This document shows, in pieces, positions 33,019 to 41,414 of a stretch of DNA of 64,000 nt. Origin of the DNA: Bacteroidales bacterium (GTDB lineage: Bacteria > Bacteroidota > Bacteroidia > Bacteroidales > UBA932); NCBI GenBank assembly GCA_017398335.1, contig JAFQGK010000006.1:1-64000 (forward strand), read 5' to 3'. The position numbers and the translations under genes were made by a program. The notes below the pieces were generated by a model that was given only the letters and a program-made list of their open reading frames with translations, had not been told where the DNA came from and searched no databases. Numbering within the stretch: position 1 is the stretch's first letter; each line of letters begins with the position of its first letter.

Positions 33019-34705
33019 TAGTTGTTAATAATCTTAAATCCGCTTCGAATTCATTTTCAGAACTGCAGTCCACCCAGCCGGTGATCATTGTCTTTGTGCC
33101 GGATCCGTTGAATGTACATTTCACAATCCTGTCCATCAATTCCTTGTTGTATTCATCCAGAATATAAAGTGATGTTTCTCCCTTATATCCGTTCTTTATT
33201 GCAATCTCACCTGTAACGATATTCGGCAGGGTATAAAGAAATACTGACGGGCTGGGGAAGAACTCTCCCTCCTTGCTGTAGCTTGCTATATGCTTTCTGT
33301 CGGAAACAATGGATGAGGACCTGTTGAAGAGTACAATGGCTCTCTCGGAATCTGCGTTGTCATCTTTTCTTATCAGCAGTTCTGATGCAAGGAATGCCAC
33401 TCTGCTGAATATATCCATTTTATGGAACTTCGGATAATCTCCGGAATATTCCCTGTATATTTCAGAGAGCATTTCCTTTCCTTCATACTTTAAGTCGGCC
33501 TGCTCACCGTCAATCATAAGTGATGATGACCTTATCTTTACAGAATGAAGTGTCCTGATATCCTTTGCGATATGTGAAGTATCCGGTGCTGCCGCTTCCT
33601 TAGTGAAAAGCAGGGCACCGTTGCATCCTCCGAATCCGGATATCAGCTTGACGAATGACTTCCTGTCTGTAGCTCTTTCTTCATTGCTGATGTTTATCCT
33701 TCCGCTCACTCCGATTTCGGAATATCCTCTTACAGGAAGCACACAGCCGTCATCGATTGCTCTCATAGTTATGATGGATTCGATCAGTCCGGCAGCGCCT
33801 AGTGTGTGGCCGTAATAGCCTTTCAGAGCCGATACAGGCACATCCGACAGTCCTGCCTTCTCTATCGCTTTGGACTCCATCTGGTCGTTGAACATCGTTG
33901 CCGTGCCATGTACGCTTACTGTTGCCAATGATTCTGTGTCATATCCTTCCAGCGTCCTGACAGCTGCTCTGAAGGCTCCGTCTCCCTGTGGTGAAGGGGC
34001 GCTTACATGGTATGCGTCGTTGTTCAGACTGCCGGAAACAAGTTTCCACGATTCATCATTGCCGGAAGACTTGCCGTAAATGATGGTAGCAGCTCCGTCG
34101 CCGAGGTTCAGTCCCAGACGTTCGATGTCGAAAGGTCTGCATTCAAATGGAGAAAGAGACTTGAAGGACATGAATCCTGCGACAACAAATGGACTCTGGC
34201 AATCGCCACCGCAGACGACTGCATTATCATATTCGCCTGAATCAATCAGTCTCATGGCCAGCAGCTGTGCCGTAACTCCGGAAATGCAGGCATTGCATAC
34301 AACGACCGGCTCTGTCGTAAATCCGAAATAATCAGCTATCCTTCTGGCAGATCTGCCAGGGCTGTGGTAGTTGCCGTCGGAGCCTTCTTCAGCCGCAAGT
34401 TCATCGACATTTGCCTTTGTTGTACTTAGTATCAGTATCGTACGGGCAGATACAACATCTATGTCCGAATCGTTCAAAGCGGCTGCTACAGAGCGGATTA
34501 CTATGGATTCGAAATGGGTATATCCATCTATCAGCAGTCTCTTGGACTGTTCGTCCGAGAGTAATGATGCCGTAAAGACCTGTGGTATGTTGCGCCAGCC
34601 ATCATATACCGACAAAGCCGAACTGCCCGACTTTACTGCCTGATAGTTCTGCTCAGTTGTCTCTCCAAGAGGGGATATGATATTTGTCGCCAATACCTTT
34701 ATCAT
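33008..34705 (-). CDS. Beta-ketoacyl-ACP synthase with C-terminal extension (KS-B)
   Basis: About 565 residues from MIKVLATNIISPLGE, whose ATG overlaps the thioesterase stop as ATGA; a longer frame adds 17 unlikely residues. The KS part has Cys140 (VVCNACISGVTAQ), a His in VSVHGTATMFND and a His in GYYGHTLGAAGLIES. Gly in place of the second Ser/Ala after Cys (ACISG) and the shortened loops make it a divergent KS. Residues about 375-565 form a second region (FPSPSVFLYTLPNIVTGEIA) like the CLF-type Ketoacyl-synt_2 family. It may pair with KS-A in the way KS and CLF do, though the nucleophile is kept. Confidence 0.82.
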   Translation of the reverse strand: MIKVLATNIISPLGETTEQNYQAVKSGSSALSVYDGWRNIPQVFTASLLSDEQSKRLLIDGYTHFESIVIRSVAAALNDSDIDVVSARTILILSTTKANVDELAAEEGSDGNYHSPGRSARRIADYFGFTTEPVVVCNACISGVTAQLLAMRLIDSGEYDNAVVCGGDCQSPFVVAGFMSFKSLSPFECRPFDIERLGLNLGDGAATIIYGKSSGNDESWKLVSGSLNNDAYHVSAPSPQGDGAFRAAVRTLEGYDTESLATVSVHGTATMFNDQMESKAIEKAGLSDVPVSALKGYYGHTLGAAGLIESIITMRAIDDGCVLPVRGYSEIGVSGRINISNEERATDRKSFVKLISGFGGCNGALLFTKEAAAPDTSHIAKDIRTLHSVKIRSSSLMIDGEQADLKYEGKEMLSEIYREYSGDYPKFHKMDIFSRVAFLASELLIRKDDNADSERAIVLFNRSSSIVSDRKHIASYSKEGEFFPSPSVFLYTLPNIVTGEIAIKNGYKGETSLYILDEYNKELMDRIVKCTFNGSGTKTMITGWVDCSSENEFEADLRLLTTNEL

Positions 34706-35130
34706 ATGAGTCCGACTGATTTCTTCCAGTTTGTGTAGAATTCCGGGTTGTACCATAACAGGTTATGGTTTCTGTCCATAAACACCTGTATGGTGTGGGC
34801 AGTGAGATAGATTGTGCCGTCCTCAGGATCATATATCTCGTAGTCAAAGATCACTTTGGCTGCTTCTGTAGGCCTGTAGGTAATCTTGATCATAGGTTTC
34901 ATACCGTACATCAGCGGATGCTTGTAGTTGATGGTCATCTCTACAATCGGAACGAAAATATTTTCGTTGATGTACATATTGTATGAGAGCCCGTGTTTCA
35001 GTCCAAAGACTTCGCGGGCGTCTTCCAGATACAGGGGATACGAACCATGCCAAACGACATTCATCATATCCACTTCACTGAACCTTATTTCAAGCTGCTT
35101 TTCCGCAGTCAGTATTACATTATCGTTCAT
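34702..35130 (-). CDS. 4HBT/YbgC-like acyl-thioesterase
   Basis: A 142-residue hotdog protein. FSEVDMMNVVWHGSYPLYLE contains the YbgC/4HBT active-site Asp followed by the HG turn, and the C-terminal part (TIQVFMDRNHNLLWYNPEF) fits the fold. It should hydrolyse acyl-ACP or acyl-CoA thioesters. Thioesterases of this type are regular members of aryl-polyene clusters, with product release or proofreading proposed. ATGA coupling links it to KS-B. Confidence 0.85.
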   Translation of the reverse strand: MNDNVILTAEKQLEIRFSEVDMMNVVWHGSYPLYLEDAREVFGLKHGLSYNMYINENIFVPIVEMTINYKHPLMYGMKPMIKITYRPTEAAKVIFDYEIYDPEDGTIYLTAHTIQVFMDRNHNLLWYNPEFYTNWKKSVGLI

Positions 35131-35157
35131 GACTAATGCTTGTTTGGACGTGTTCCG

Positions 35158-35610
35158 TCATTCGACATTTCTTACTGAAAGTTTGATTTCAGCAGTTGCG
35201 ATTATCTCGTCTCCACAGGTGATCTCAGCATTGGCGAGTGTCATTCCGAATATCTCTTCAAGGATGTCGACCTTGGTCCTGATGACAGAACCTACAGGAG
35301 CCAGAGAATTTACGACATAGTCCCTGATCGCGCCGATGAAGCCGACCTGCACATCCTTGTGCAGAACATACTTGTTGTAGAATCCTACTCTTGCAGCACA
35401 TGTCTGGGCAATATTCTCCATCATTCCCGATGCAGAGAAATGTCCGTTATCCACAAATATGTTGTTGTCCTTGATCAAGGTCTCTGTAGTGGATGTCATC
35501 ATCTCGAAATGAGTGAGGCATCCAATCATTACAAACGGTTCCTGCTGCGGCAGCACCGTATGGACATCGATTGAACGAAGGTATTCTTCTGAAAAAGTCA
35601 CGTTATCCAT
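35158..35610 (-). CDS. 3-hydroxyacyl-ACP dehydratase, ApeP-like hotdog protein
   Basis: A 150-residue protein. The start VLPQQEPFVMIGCLTHFE matches the LPqq.PF...d segment of hotdog dehydratases in aryl-polyene clusters, and GHFSASGMMENIAQTCAAR replaces the FabZ HFPG.P.mPGV signature with a short ASGMMEN turn. The catalytic His is retained. It overlaps the LpxL-like gene by one base. It would dehydrate the 3-hydroxy intermediate made by the cluster ketoreductase, giving the conjugated chain. Confidence 0.8.
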   Translation of the reverse strand: MDNVTFSEEYLRSIDVHTVLPQQEPFVMIGCLTHFEMMTSTTETLIKDNNIFVDNGHFSASGMMENIAQTCAARVGFYNKYVLHKDVQVGFIGAIRDYVVNSLAPVGSVIRTKVDILEEIFGMTLANAEITCGDEIIATAEIKLSVRNVE

Positions 35611-36488
35611 CAGTTCCAGAAATCAAAGAAATTATACCATTGCTCCGGGTATTCCAGCACGCGCTTCTCAAGCTCTGCAACATATGCCCGGGACAACTGC
35701 CTGAGCTGTTCACGCCTTGGCGCTTCCTTGTCGTATTGCAGAGGAGTGACGTAGATTCTGTACTTTACAAGTCCGGTCTTCATCACATTTACTGCAAGTA
35801 CATCAAGTCCGCGCATCGTTGCAACGCTGAAAGGTCCCTGAGGAAACTTTGCTGTCTTGCCCAGGAAGGTGCATTCGACGCATTTTGCCTGACCCATGAA
35901 ACGATCGGTCGGAAAGCTGACTATATCACCGTTGCAAAGTGCCTGGTCTATTTCAAAGAGGTGGCTCATGTCCTGCCGGAGAGTGATCATCCTGATGTTC
36001 GTCTTTGTGAACATATTGTTGCGGTTTTCCATTACAGATGCCTTCTCGTGAGCATAGACCACGGCATTGATTGTCTTGCGCTCGGAAACCAGAGTATAGC
36101 CGGCAATCTCATAATTGCCTATGTGAGAACTCAGATGCAGAAAGCCTTCATCCTTTGAAGCCAGTTCGTTGAATCTGTCCATGCCGATGACTTCGACCTC
36201 GAATTTCTTTCCGGCATACATGGCGAACTTGTCAATGACAACCTGTGCGAACTTGCAGTGGTTGATGTATGTCGCCCAAGCAGCCCTGATTCTTCCATAG
36301 CCGTGTCTGTCACGGAAATATCGGTATGCTGTCCTTCTGCTGTCGTTCAGAATCAGACAGACAGGCACGACAAAGATTGATGCGAACAGGTATAGAAACC
36401 TTACATCAATATACCGGAGCGTCCATATCAGGCTTTTATGCAGTCCTCCGCTTCCGTATGTCGTTCCTGCCCATTGCTTCTGAGCCAT
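35610..36488 (-). CDS. LpxL/HtrB-like lipid acyltransferase
   Basis: A 292-residue protein with one N-terminal hydrophobic helix (VRFLYLFASIFVVPVCLIL). The HX4E motif of the LpxL/LpxM family lies at His122-Glu127 in LSSHIGNYEIAG, followed by FPTDRFMGQ and KFPQGPFSVATMRG, both standard family blocks. Family members transfer an acyl chain from ACP to a lipid. Here, inside a polyketide-type run, the donor is probably the finished ACP-bound product and the acceptor a membrane lipid. It lies three bases after the ACP gene. Confidence 0.85.
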   Translation of the reverse strand: MAQKQWAGTTYGSGGLHKSLIWTLRYIDVRFLYLFASIFVVPVCLILNDSRRTAYRYFRDRHGYGRIRAAWATYINHCKFAQVVIDKFAMYAGKKFEVEVIGMDRFNELASKDEGFLHLSSHIGNYEIAGYTLVSERKTINAVVYAHEKASVMENRNNMFTKTNIRMITLRQDMSHLFEIDQALCNGDIVSFPTDRFMGQAKCVECTFLGKTAKFPQGPFSVATMRGLDVLAVNVMKTGLVKYRIYVTPLQYDKEAPRREQLRQLSRAYVAELEKRVLEYPEQWYNFFDFWN

Positions 36489-36491
36489 AGA

Positions 36492-36734
36492 CTATTTGAT
36501 CTTATTCTCAATATAATCACAGAACTTTGCGTAAGTATTTACGCCTACCATCTCCTCTGCCTTGATCTTGAAACCGAAGTTTCTCTCCACGATGACAACA
36601 ATATCAACGAAGTCGAGGCTGTCGATTCCCATGTCATCCTTCAGTTTTGCATCCGGGAAGATGTTTTCCTCTTCGATTTCAAGTTCATTAATAAGAAAAT
36701 CCTTTACTTTTGCTTCAATTTCAGCACGATTCAT
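36492..36734 (-). CDS. Acyl carrier protein (third of cluster)
   Basis: An 80-residue ACP, phosphopantetheine site Ser39 in MGIDSLDFVDIVVIVERNFG. It is closest of the three to FAS-type ACPs. It is placed 34 bases after the FabB/F-like KS and just before the acyltransferase, which would fit ACP-bound chain delivery to either. Confidence 0.9.
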   Translation of the reverse strand: MNRAEIEAKVKDFLINELEIEEENIFPDAKLKDDMGIDSLDFVDIVVIVERNFGFKIKAEEMVGVNTYAKFCDYIENKIK

Positions 36735-36768
36735 ATTGTCTGTATTTTAGATTAGTTAATATTGTCGT

Positions 36769-37992
36769 TTATACGAACTTCTTGATTACCAGTGCACTGT
36801 TGGTTCCCCCGAATCCGAATGAGTTGCTGAGGACGGTGTTGATTTCTGTATCGACTGTTTCAGCAGCGAGATTCAGGTGTTCTGAGAATTCGTCGCGGTT
36901 CTTAAGGTTTATGTTAGGAGCAACGAAATTATTCTGCATCATAATGATCGAGTATACGACTTCGCTGGCTCCTGCCATCCAGCATTCATGTCCGGTCATG
37001 CTCTTTGTACTTGATACAAGGGCGTGCTCTCCGCGGAATAGCTTGTCGATAGCCATTGCTTCGAACATGTCGCCCTGCTTTGTACTTGTTGCGTGGGCAT
37101 TAATGTAGTCGATGTCGGAAGCTGTCACTCCGGCGTCTTCCATCGCTCTTTTCATGGCTCTGAGGCAGCCCTCGTCACTAGGCTGGCTGATTACAGATGT
37201 TCCGTTTGAAGAGAATCCATAGCCTGTGACTTCAGCTATGATTGTGGCTCCTCTGGCGATTGCATGGTCGTAATCTTCAAGAATCAGGGCAGCAGCTCCG
37301 CCGCTTGGTACAAGTCCGTCACGGTCTCTGTCGAACGGGCGGCTTGCTTCTGCAGGATTGTCCATATTCTTCGAGAATGCTCCCAGTGCATCGAAAGATG
37401 CCATAGAGTATAGATTTGTTTCCTGAGCTCCGCCGCAAAGAACTACATCCTGGAGTCCGTTTCTGATAAGCATATATGCCAGACCGATCGAATGACTTCC
37501 GCTCGCGCAAGCTGCACTGATAGTGAAGTTCGCTCCTTTCAGGCGGAATATGGTACTTAGATTCATTGTGACGGTCGAGTTCATAGCCTGAAATATGAAT
37601 GACTGGCCGAGCAGTTCGGTGTCGTGCTTTTCGTCCATGATCTTTGCCGCCTCGATCACAGGCTTGGCCGAAGAATCGTTTCCGAATATGCAGCCCACTT
37701 CATTAGCATCCAGATAGCTTTCATCTATGCCAGCCATTCTGAAGGCTTCTGAACTTGCCATGAAGGCATATTCAGCCTCCTCAGACAGGCCTCGGCGGAG
37801 ATGACGGTCTATGAGACCTTTCAGCACAGGTTTCTTGACTATACCAGTCAATGCCGACTGATATCCATATTTGAGCCTGTCTTCCTCAATGCCTATTCCA
37901 GACTTTCCGTTGTATAGTGAATCCTTTACTTCTTCTATGCTTGTTCCAAGGCATGACCATATGCCCATTCCAGTGATTACAACGCGCTTCAT
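36769..37992 (-). CDS. Beta-ketoacyl-ACP synthase, FabB/FabF-like (KS-C)
   Basis: A 407-residue single-domain KS of standard length. The triad is Cys162 (ISAACASGSHSIG), a His in INAHATSTKQGD and a His in SMTGHECWMAGAS, with the C-terminal SFGFGGTNSALVI loop. The HATST and GHECWMAGAS wording is FabB-like. It lies one base after the ketoreductase gene. In aryl-polyene systems a stand-alone KS works with a separate KS/CLF pair; which of the three here does priming or extension cannot be told from sequence. Confidence 0.88.
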   Translation of the reverse strand: MKRVVITGMGIWSCLGTSIEEVKDSLYNGKSGIGIEEDRLKYGYQSALTGIVKKPVLKGLIDRHLRRGLSEEAEYAFMASSEAFRMAGIDESYLDANEVGCIFGNDSSAKPVIEAAKIMDEKHDTELLGQSFIFQAMNSTVTMNLSTIFRLKGANFTISAACASGSHSIGLAYMLIRNGLQDVVLCGGAQETNLYSMASFDALGAFSKNMDNPAEASRPFDRDRDGLVPSGGAAALILEDYDHAIARGATIIAEVTGYGFSSNGTSVISQPSDEGCLRAMKRAMEDAGVTASDIDYINAHATSTKQGDMFEAMAIDKLFRGEHALVSSTKSMTGHECWMAGASEVVYSIIMMQNNFVAPNINLKNRDEFSEHLNLAAETVDTEINTVLSNSFGFGGTNSALVIKKFV

Positions 37993-37993
37993 A

Positions 37994-38722
37994 TCAGTAT
38001 AGACCTCCGTTAATGCTGATTACTTCTCCTGTGATATAGCTGGCTTCGTCAGAACAGAGGAAACCGACCAAAGCAGCAACTTCTTCCGGCTTGCCGAAAC
38101 GCTTCATCGGAACAAGCTGCTTGAGCTCGTCCTGAGGAAGGTCCTTTGTCATATCTGTCTCGATGAATCCCGGAGCCACGGCATTGACCGTTACATTTCT
38201 TGCGGCGGCTTCCTGTGAGAGAGCCTTCGTCGCACCGATGAGGGCAGCTTTGGCAGCACTGTAGTTGGTCTGGCCTGCCATTCCCTTCAATCCTGACAGA
38301 GACGCCATGTTGACGATCCTGCCTCCATGCCTGCGCATCATCATCTTTGGCAGAAGCTGGCGCGTCACATAGAAGAAACCGTTAAGGGTTACATTGATCA
38401 CCGAATGCCAGTCCTCTTCAGGCATCATGAACATAACGTTGTCACGGCGTATTCCGGCATTGTTCACCAGATATGCGATATAATCGTCAGGATGCTCCTT
38501 TTCCCATGCTTCAAGTGCTTCAGACACTGCCTTCTGATCCGATACGTCGAATCTGATGAGGGTGGCACTTCCTCCATGAGATAGTATTTCATCTCTTACT
38601 TCCTCGGCTGCAGCCTGATTGGACTGATAATTGATAAGCACCGGAATGCCCATCTGCGATAATCTGCAGCAGATGGCACGTCCGAGACCTCTGGAACCTC
38701 CTGTCACTAATGCGTATTTCAT
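37994..38722 (-). CDS. 3-oxoacyl-ACP reductase (FabG-type SDR) of the polyene cluster
   Basis: A 242-residue short-chain dehydrogenase. The NADPH motif is VTGGSRGLGRAI, followed by LVNNAGIRRDNVMF, the Ser in VNMASLSGLKGMAG, the YxxxK in NYSAAKAALIG and NAVAPGFIETDM. The NNAGxRRDN wording is shared with the second FabG in this window, to which it is clearly similar. It is the first gene of the long leftward run and should reduce the 3-keto group after each condensation. Confidence 0.9.
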   Translation of the reverse strand: MKYALVTGGSRGLGRAICCRLSQMGIPVLINYQSNQAAAEEVRDEILSHGGSATLIRFDVSDQKAVSEALEAWEKEHPDDYIAYLVNNAGIRRDNVMFMMPEEDWHSVINVTLNGFFYVTRQLLPKMMMRRHGGRIVNMASLSGLKGMAGQTNYSAAKAALIGATKALSQEAAARNVTVNAVAPGFIETDMTKDLPQDELKQLVPMKRFGKPEEVAALVGFLCSDEASYITGEVISINGGLY

Positions 38723-38763
38723 AAAAATATGTACCCTTGTATAATAGTTATATTATAAACGTA

Positions 38764-38771
38764 CAAAGATA
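38764..38771 (-). promoter_or_regulatory. Candidate -7 box for the 22-gene polyene operon
   Basis: TATCTTTG on the minus strand, followed by TAC, about 42 nt before the ketoreductase start. Exact -7 consensus; the -33 region is weak. It is the only strong candidate seen upstream of the run, in which later gaps are too short for promoters, so one transcript of about 22 kb is likely. Confidence 0.5.
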
Positions 38772-38804
38772 GTATAAATTTTCCAGAAATACGGTGTTCA
38801 GGTT

Positions 38805-39692
38805 TCAGCATAGGTCAATAAGCTGGAAATTGAATACAGATTCAATAAATAAAGTGCTGTAGCATATCCAGTTATCCCATTTATGGCCCCCTGAGGTCAA
38901 GATAAAGCAGAAATCATAATTTTTCTTCATAAGATATGTGCTATATCTCCGGGCAGAGTTCAGAAATATATCGTTTTTGCCGATCATAATCATGTATGTA
39001 GCAGGGCGGGTGCGGAAAAGCACTTCAAGTTTTTCTTCAAGTCTCCTGTATATATGTGTATCTCTTCCGAAATTTAACGCAGGAAAGATGATGGGGGAGA
39101 ACAAGCCGATATGACCGAAAGTCGAAGGATTGTTGGCTGATATGTATAAAGAATGCAGGCCTCCCAGCGACAGACCACATATAGCCCTGCTCATTCTTTC
39201 CGGAAGTGTCCTGAAATTCCGGTCTATATAACCGACGACATCGTTCACAAATGCCTCCTCTATGCTCCCGTTCAGGTCCAGATATGATTCTACCGTCTTT
39301 TTCGGCAATGTGTGCATGTAATCCAGTTTGTTGGCATATCGGTTGGTGTTGGGAAATACATAGATATATTCACCGATTTTCCCGCAATGGAAAAGACTGT
39401 CGATCCTTTCGAGAATACGTCCTTTCCTTATCCATGACTCTTCATTTCCGTTTGCGCCGTGAAGCATGTATATTACAGGGAATCTTGCATCTGATTCATA
39501 ATATCCTTCAGGCAGATATATGAGCAGTCTTCTTTGGGTCGGTCCCGGGGTAGAACATTCATACAGGTGGCTTTCCAGTATTCCGTCATACTTTTGAGGC
39601 ATTGGTGGAAGTACGGTACGCGCTCTCAGGACTGCGCATGAGATTAAAATTGACAAGATGCTGACTGTCATTATTTTCGGATTACAGTACAT
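38805..39692 (-). CDS. Exported esterase (PF00756-like)
   Basis: About 295 residues from MYCNPKIMTVSILSILIS, which gives a signal peptide. The frame is open much further upstream, but those residues overlap the start of the gene on the other strand and look non-coding. Landmarks: YMLHGANGNEESWIRKG, the nucleophile in AICGLSLGGLHS (GxSxG), Asp in IMIGKNDIF and His in TSGGHKWDNW. It resembles feruloyl-esterase/trehalose-mycolyltransferase-type hydrolases. It precedes the polyene operon on the same strand, but a separate promoter lies between, so a link is unproven. Confidence 0.75.
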   Translation of the reverse strand: MYCNPKIMTVSILSILISCAVLRARTVLPPMPQKYDGILESHLYECSTPGPTQRRLLIYLPEGYYESDARFPVIYMLHGANGNEESWIRKGRILERIDSLFHCGKIGEYIYVFPNTNRYANKLDYMHTLPKKTVESYLDLNGSIEEAFVNDVVGYIDRNFRTLPERMSRAICGLSLGGLHSLYISANNPSTFGHIGLFSPIIFPALNFGRDTHIYRRLEEKLEVLFRTRPATYMIMIGKNDIFLNSARRYSTYLMKKNYDFCFILTSGGHKWDNWICYSTLFIESVFNFQLIDLC

Positions 39693-39758
39693 GTCTTTAT
39701 TTTGCGATGACGGTTTCCTGATATGGACAAAAGCCAAGCCAGTCTTCAGTCTATGTAC

Positions 39759-39789
39759 TTGTCCGCAAAATAATTTATGTGTAACTTTA
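39759..39789 (+). promoter_or_regulatory. Promoter for alpha/alpha-barrel lipoprotein gene
   Basis: TTG (39759-39761), 20-nt spacer, TAACTTTA (39782-39789), 12-24 nt before the two possible ATGs. Good spacing and a near-consensus -7 box. Confidence 0.5.
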
Positions 39790-39813
39790 CTCTGAATTTT
39801 AATGGTTCCCGAT

Positions 39814-41403
39814 ATGAGAAGAACAATAATTCCAATTCTTATCGCCTTTTTATCTATTTCATGTTCAATGGATAAGGAGACCGAACTTAAAGAAGAGATC
39901 CTGGCAGCGTACGACAATCCGATCCGACCGGGATATGAAGGCAGAAATCCATATTGGAATAAATTTGCAATCAAGTTCATGTATGCTCCTGCCTTTGATT
40001 TCAAGGAAGTGAAGGACGCTGTCTCTTATAGGTATACGGTGACGGAAGATGTCGAAGAAAATGCGACCTCATGGTCATTCACTGCCGAGGCACCTTATCT
40101 TTCCCTGGCTCCGATATGGCGCGATATAACAGTCGGGAATGTGTCTCTGAAGGTGGAAGCCCTTGACAATCAGGGGAATGTCCTGGCTGTAGCGGGCGAG
40201 CGCAAGTTCTATCGTGACGCTTCTTTCAATCCTCCATATCATGAAGCTGTCAGGGATTACAGGGAATCTGCAATGCTTGCGCTTATCTGTATTCATAACA
40301 TGCAGCCGATCCAGAACTGGAAAAACGGTCCGGTTCCTGATATGTCATATCAGCTGAATACTTATGCGGCAAAAATCATCGGTTCGACAATCAGCTCCGA
40401 GGTGCTTCTTTCGAAAATGTGCCCAGAGCTAAAGGAAGATGCCTTGAAGATAGCTGAGAATGCAGCACACTTCCTGATTGACCAGAGCCGTCCGGAAGGT
40501 GCTGCGCTTGAGTTTTTCCCACCTACATACTATGGAAATCTCATTACTTCCGGCATTGACCGCAATAAGGGCAAGACAATGGCTATGGAAGCTCTTACTG
40601 CCGCTACCGCATTCCTGGATCTGTATGATGTTACTGGAAAGCAGGAGTATTTCGATCAGGCGATGAAAATTACCGATACGTATGTGAAGATTCAGGCGGA
40701 GGATGGATCTTTTCCTATAAAGATGGATTTTGTCACCGGAGAGCCTGTGAATGCAGTCAAGGCTATGCTTCATCCTATGCTTGAATATCTTCAGCGTCTG
40801 GAAAAGCAGTACGGCATCGATAAATACAATGAAATGTACCGCAAGTCAGAGGCTTGGATGAAGAACGGTGCGCTCAAGACCTTCGATATGACAGGACAGT
40901 TTGAGGATGCAAGAGTCGAGGGGCTGGAACCATATCAGAATCTTACCAACTGTACGGCAGCTCCTTATGCAACCTTTCTGTTGGGCAAGGAAGATCTGAC
41001 CCCGGAAGAATTGTCGGATGCGAAGGATCTGATCAACTTCTGCGAGGACCAGTTCGTATATTGGGAGTCGGCAGAAAAGAAATACGGAGTACAGCATTAC
41101 CATACTCCGCATGTGGTAGAGCAGTACAGATACAGGGTGCCGATTGATCATAGTGCATGTAATGTTGCCAATGCATGGCTAAGCCTTTATGAAGTGACCG
41201 GAGATGAGATCGCTTTCATGAAGGCGAAAGCGTTGATTGACAATATTACTGTCATGCAGAATATCAATACTGGAATGATACCTACCTATTGGTGCAATTT
41301 CCTGGAGGCCGAAGACTGGACGAACTGTACATTGTTATCGATTCAGACACTTCTCAGGATGGATGAAATGAATTCATGCAATATGACCGGTCAACGTGAT
41401 TAA
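39814..41403 (+). CDS. Lipoprotein with alpha/alpha-barrel glycoside-active-like domain
   Basis: 529 residues from MRRTIIPILIAFLSISCSMD (signal peptide, probable acylated Cys17); an ATG four codons earlier is also possible. Residues about 40-130 form a beta domain (VKDAVSYRYTVTEDVEENAT) and residues about 140-520 a helical barrel with repeated helix pairs (GKTMAMEALTAATAFLDLYD, VTGKQEYFDQAMKITDTYVK, ACNVANAWLSLYEVTGDEIA). This toroid is shared by GH88/GH105/GH127-type hydrolases and some lyases and epimerases. I cannot name the family. It is followed after 11 bases by the DUF2461 gene. Confidence 0.65.
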   Translation: MRRTIIPILIAFLSISCSMDKETELKEEILAAYDNPIRPGYEGRNPYWNKFAIKFMYAPAFDFKEVKDAVSYRYTVTEDVEENATSWSFTAEAPYLSLAPIWRDITVGNVSLKVEALDNQGNVLAVAGERKFYRDASFNPPYHEAVRDYRESAMLALICIHNMQPIQNWKNGPVPDMSYQLNTYAAKIIGSTISSEVLLSKMCPELKEDALKIAENAAHFLIDQSRPEGAALEFFPPTYYGNLITSGIDRNKGKTMAMEALTAATAFLDLYDVTGKQEYFDQAMKITDTYVKIQAEDGSFPIKMDFVTGEPVNAVKAMLHPMLEYLQRLEKQYGIDKYNEMYRKSEAWMKNGALKTFDMTGQFEDARVEGLEPYQNLTNCTAAPYATFLLGKEDLTPEELSDAKDLINFCEDQFVYWESAEKKYGVQHYHTPHVVEQYRYRVPIDHSACNVANAWLSLYEVTGDEIAFMKAKALIDNITVMQNINTGMIPTYWCNFLEAEDWTNCTLLSIQTLLRMDEMNSCNMTGQRD

Positions 41404-41414
41404 CCTGGTATGAT

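Noticed and set aside
35571..36158. 195-residue plus-strand frame over the LpxL-like gene
   Set aside because: Antisense of a gene with an intact HX4E motif; no independent features.
38805..40004. Full 399-residue reading of the esterase gene
   Set aside because: The first about 104 residues overlap the divergent gene and its promoter; a signal peptide begins at the ATG at 39692.
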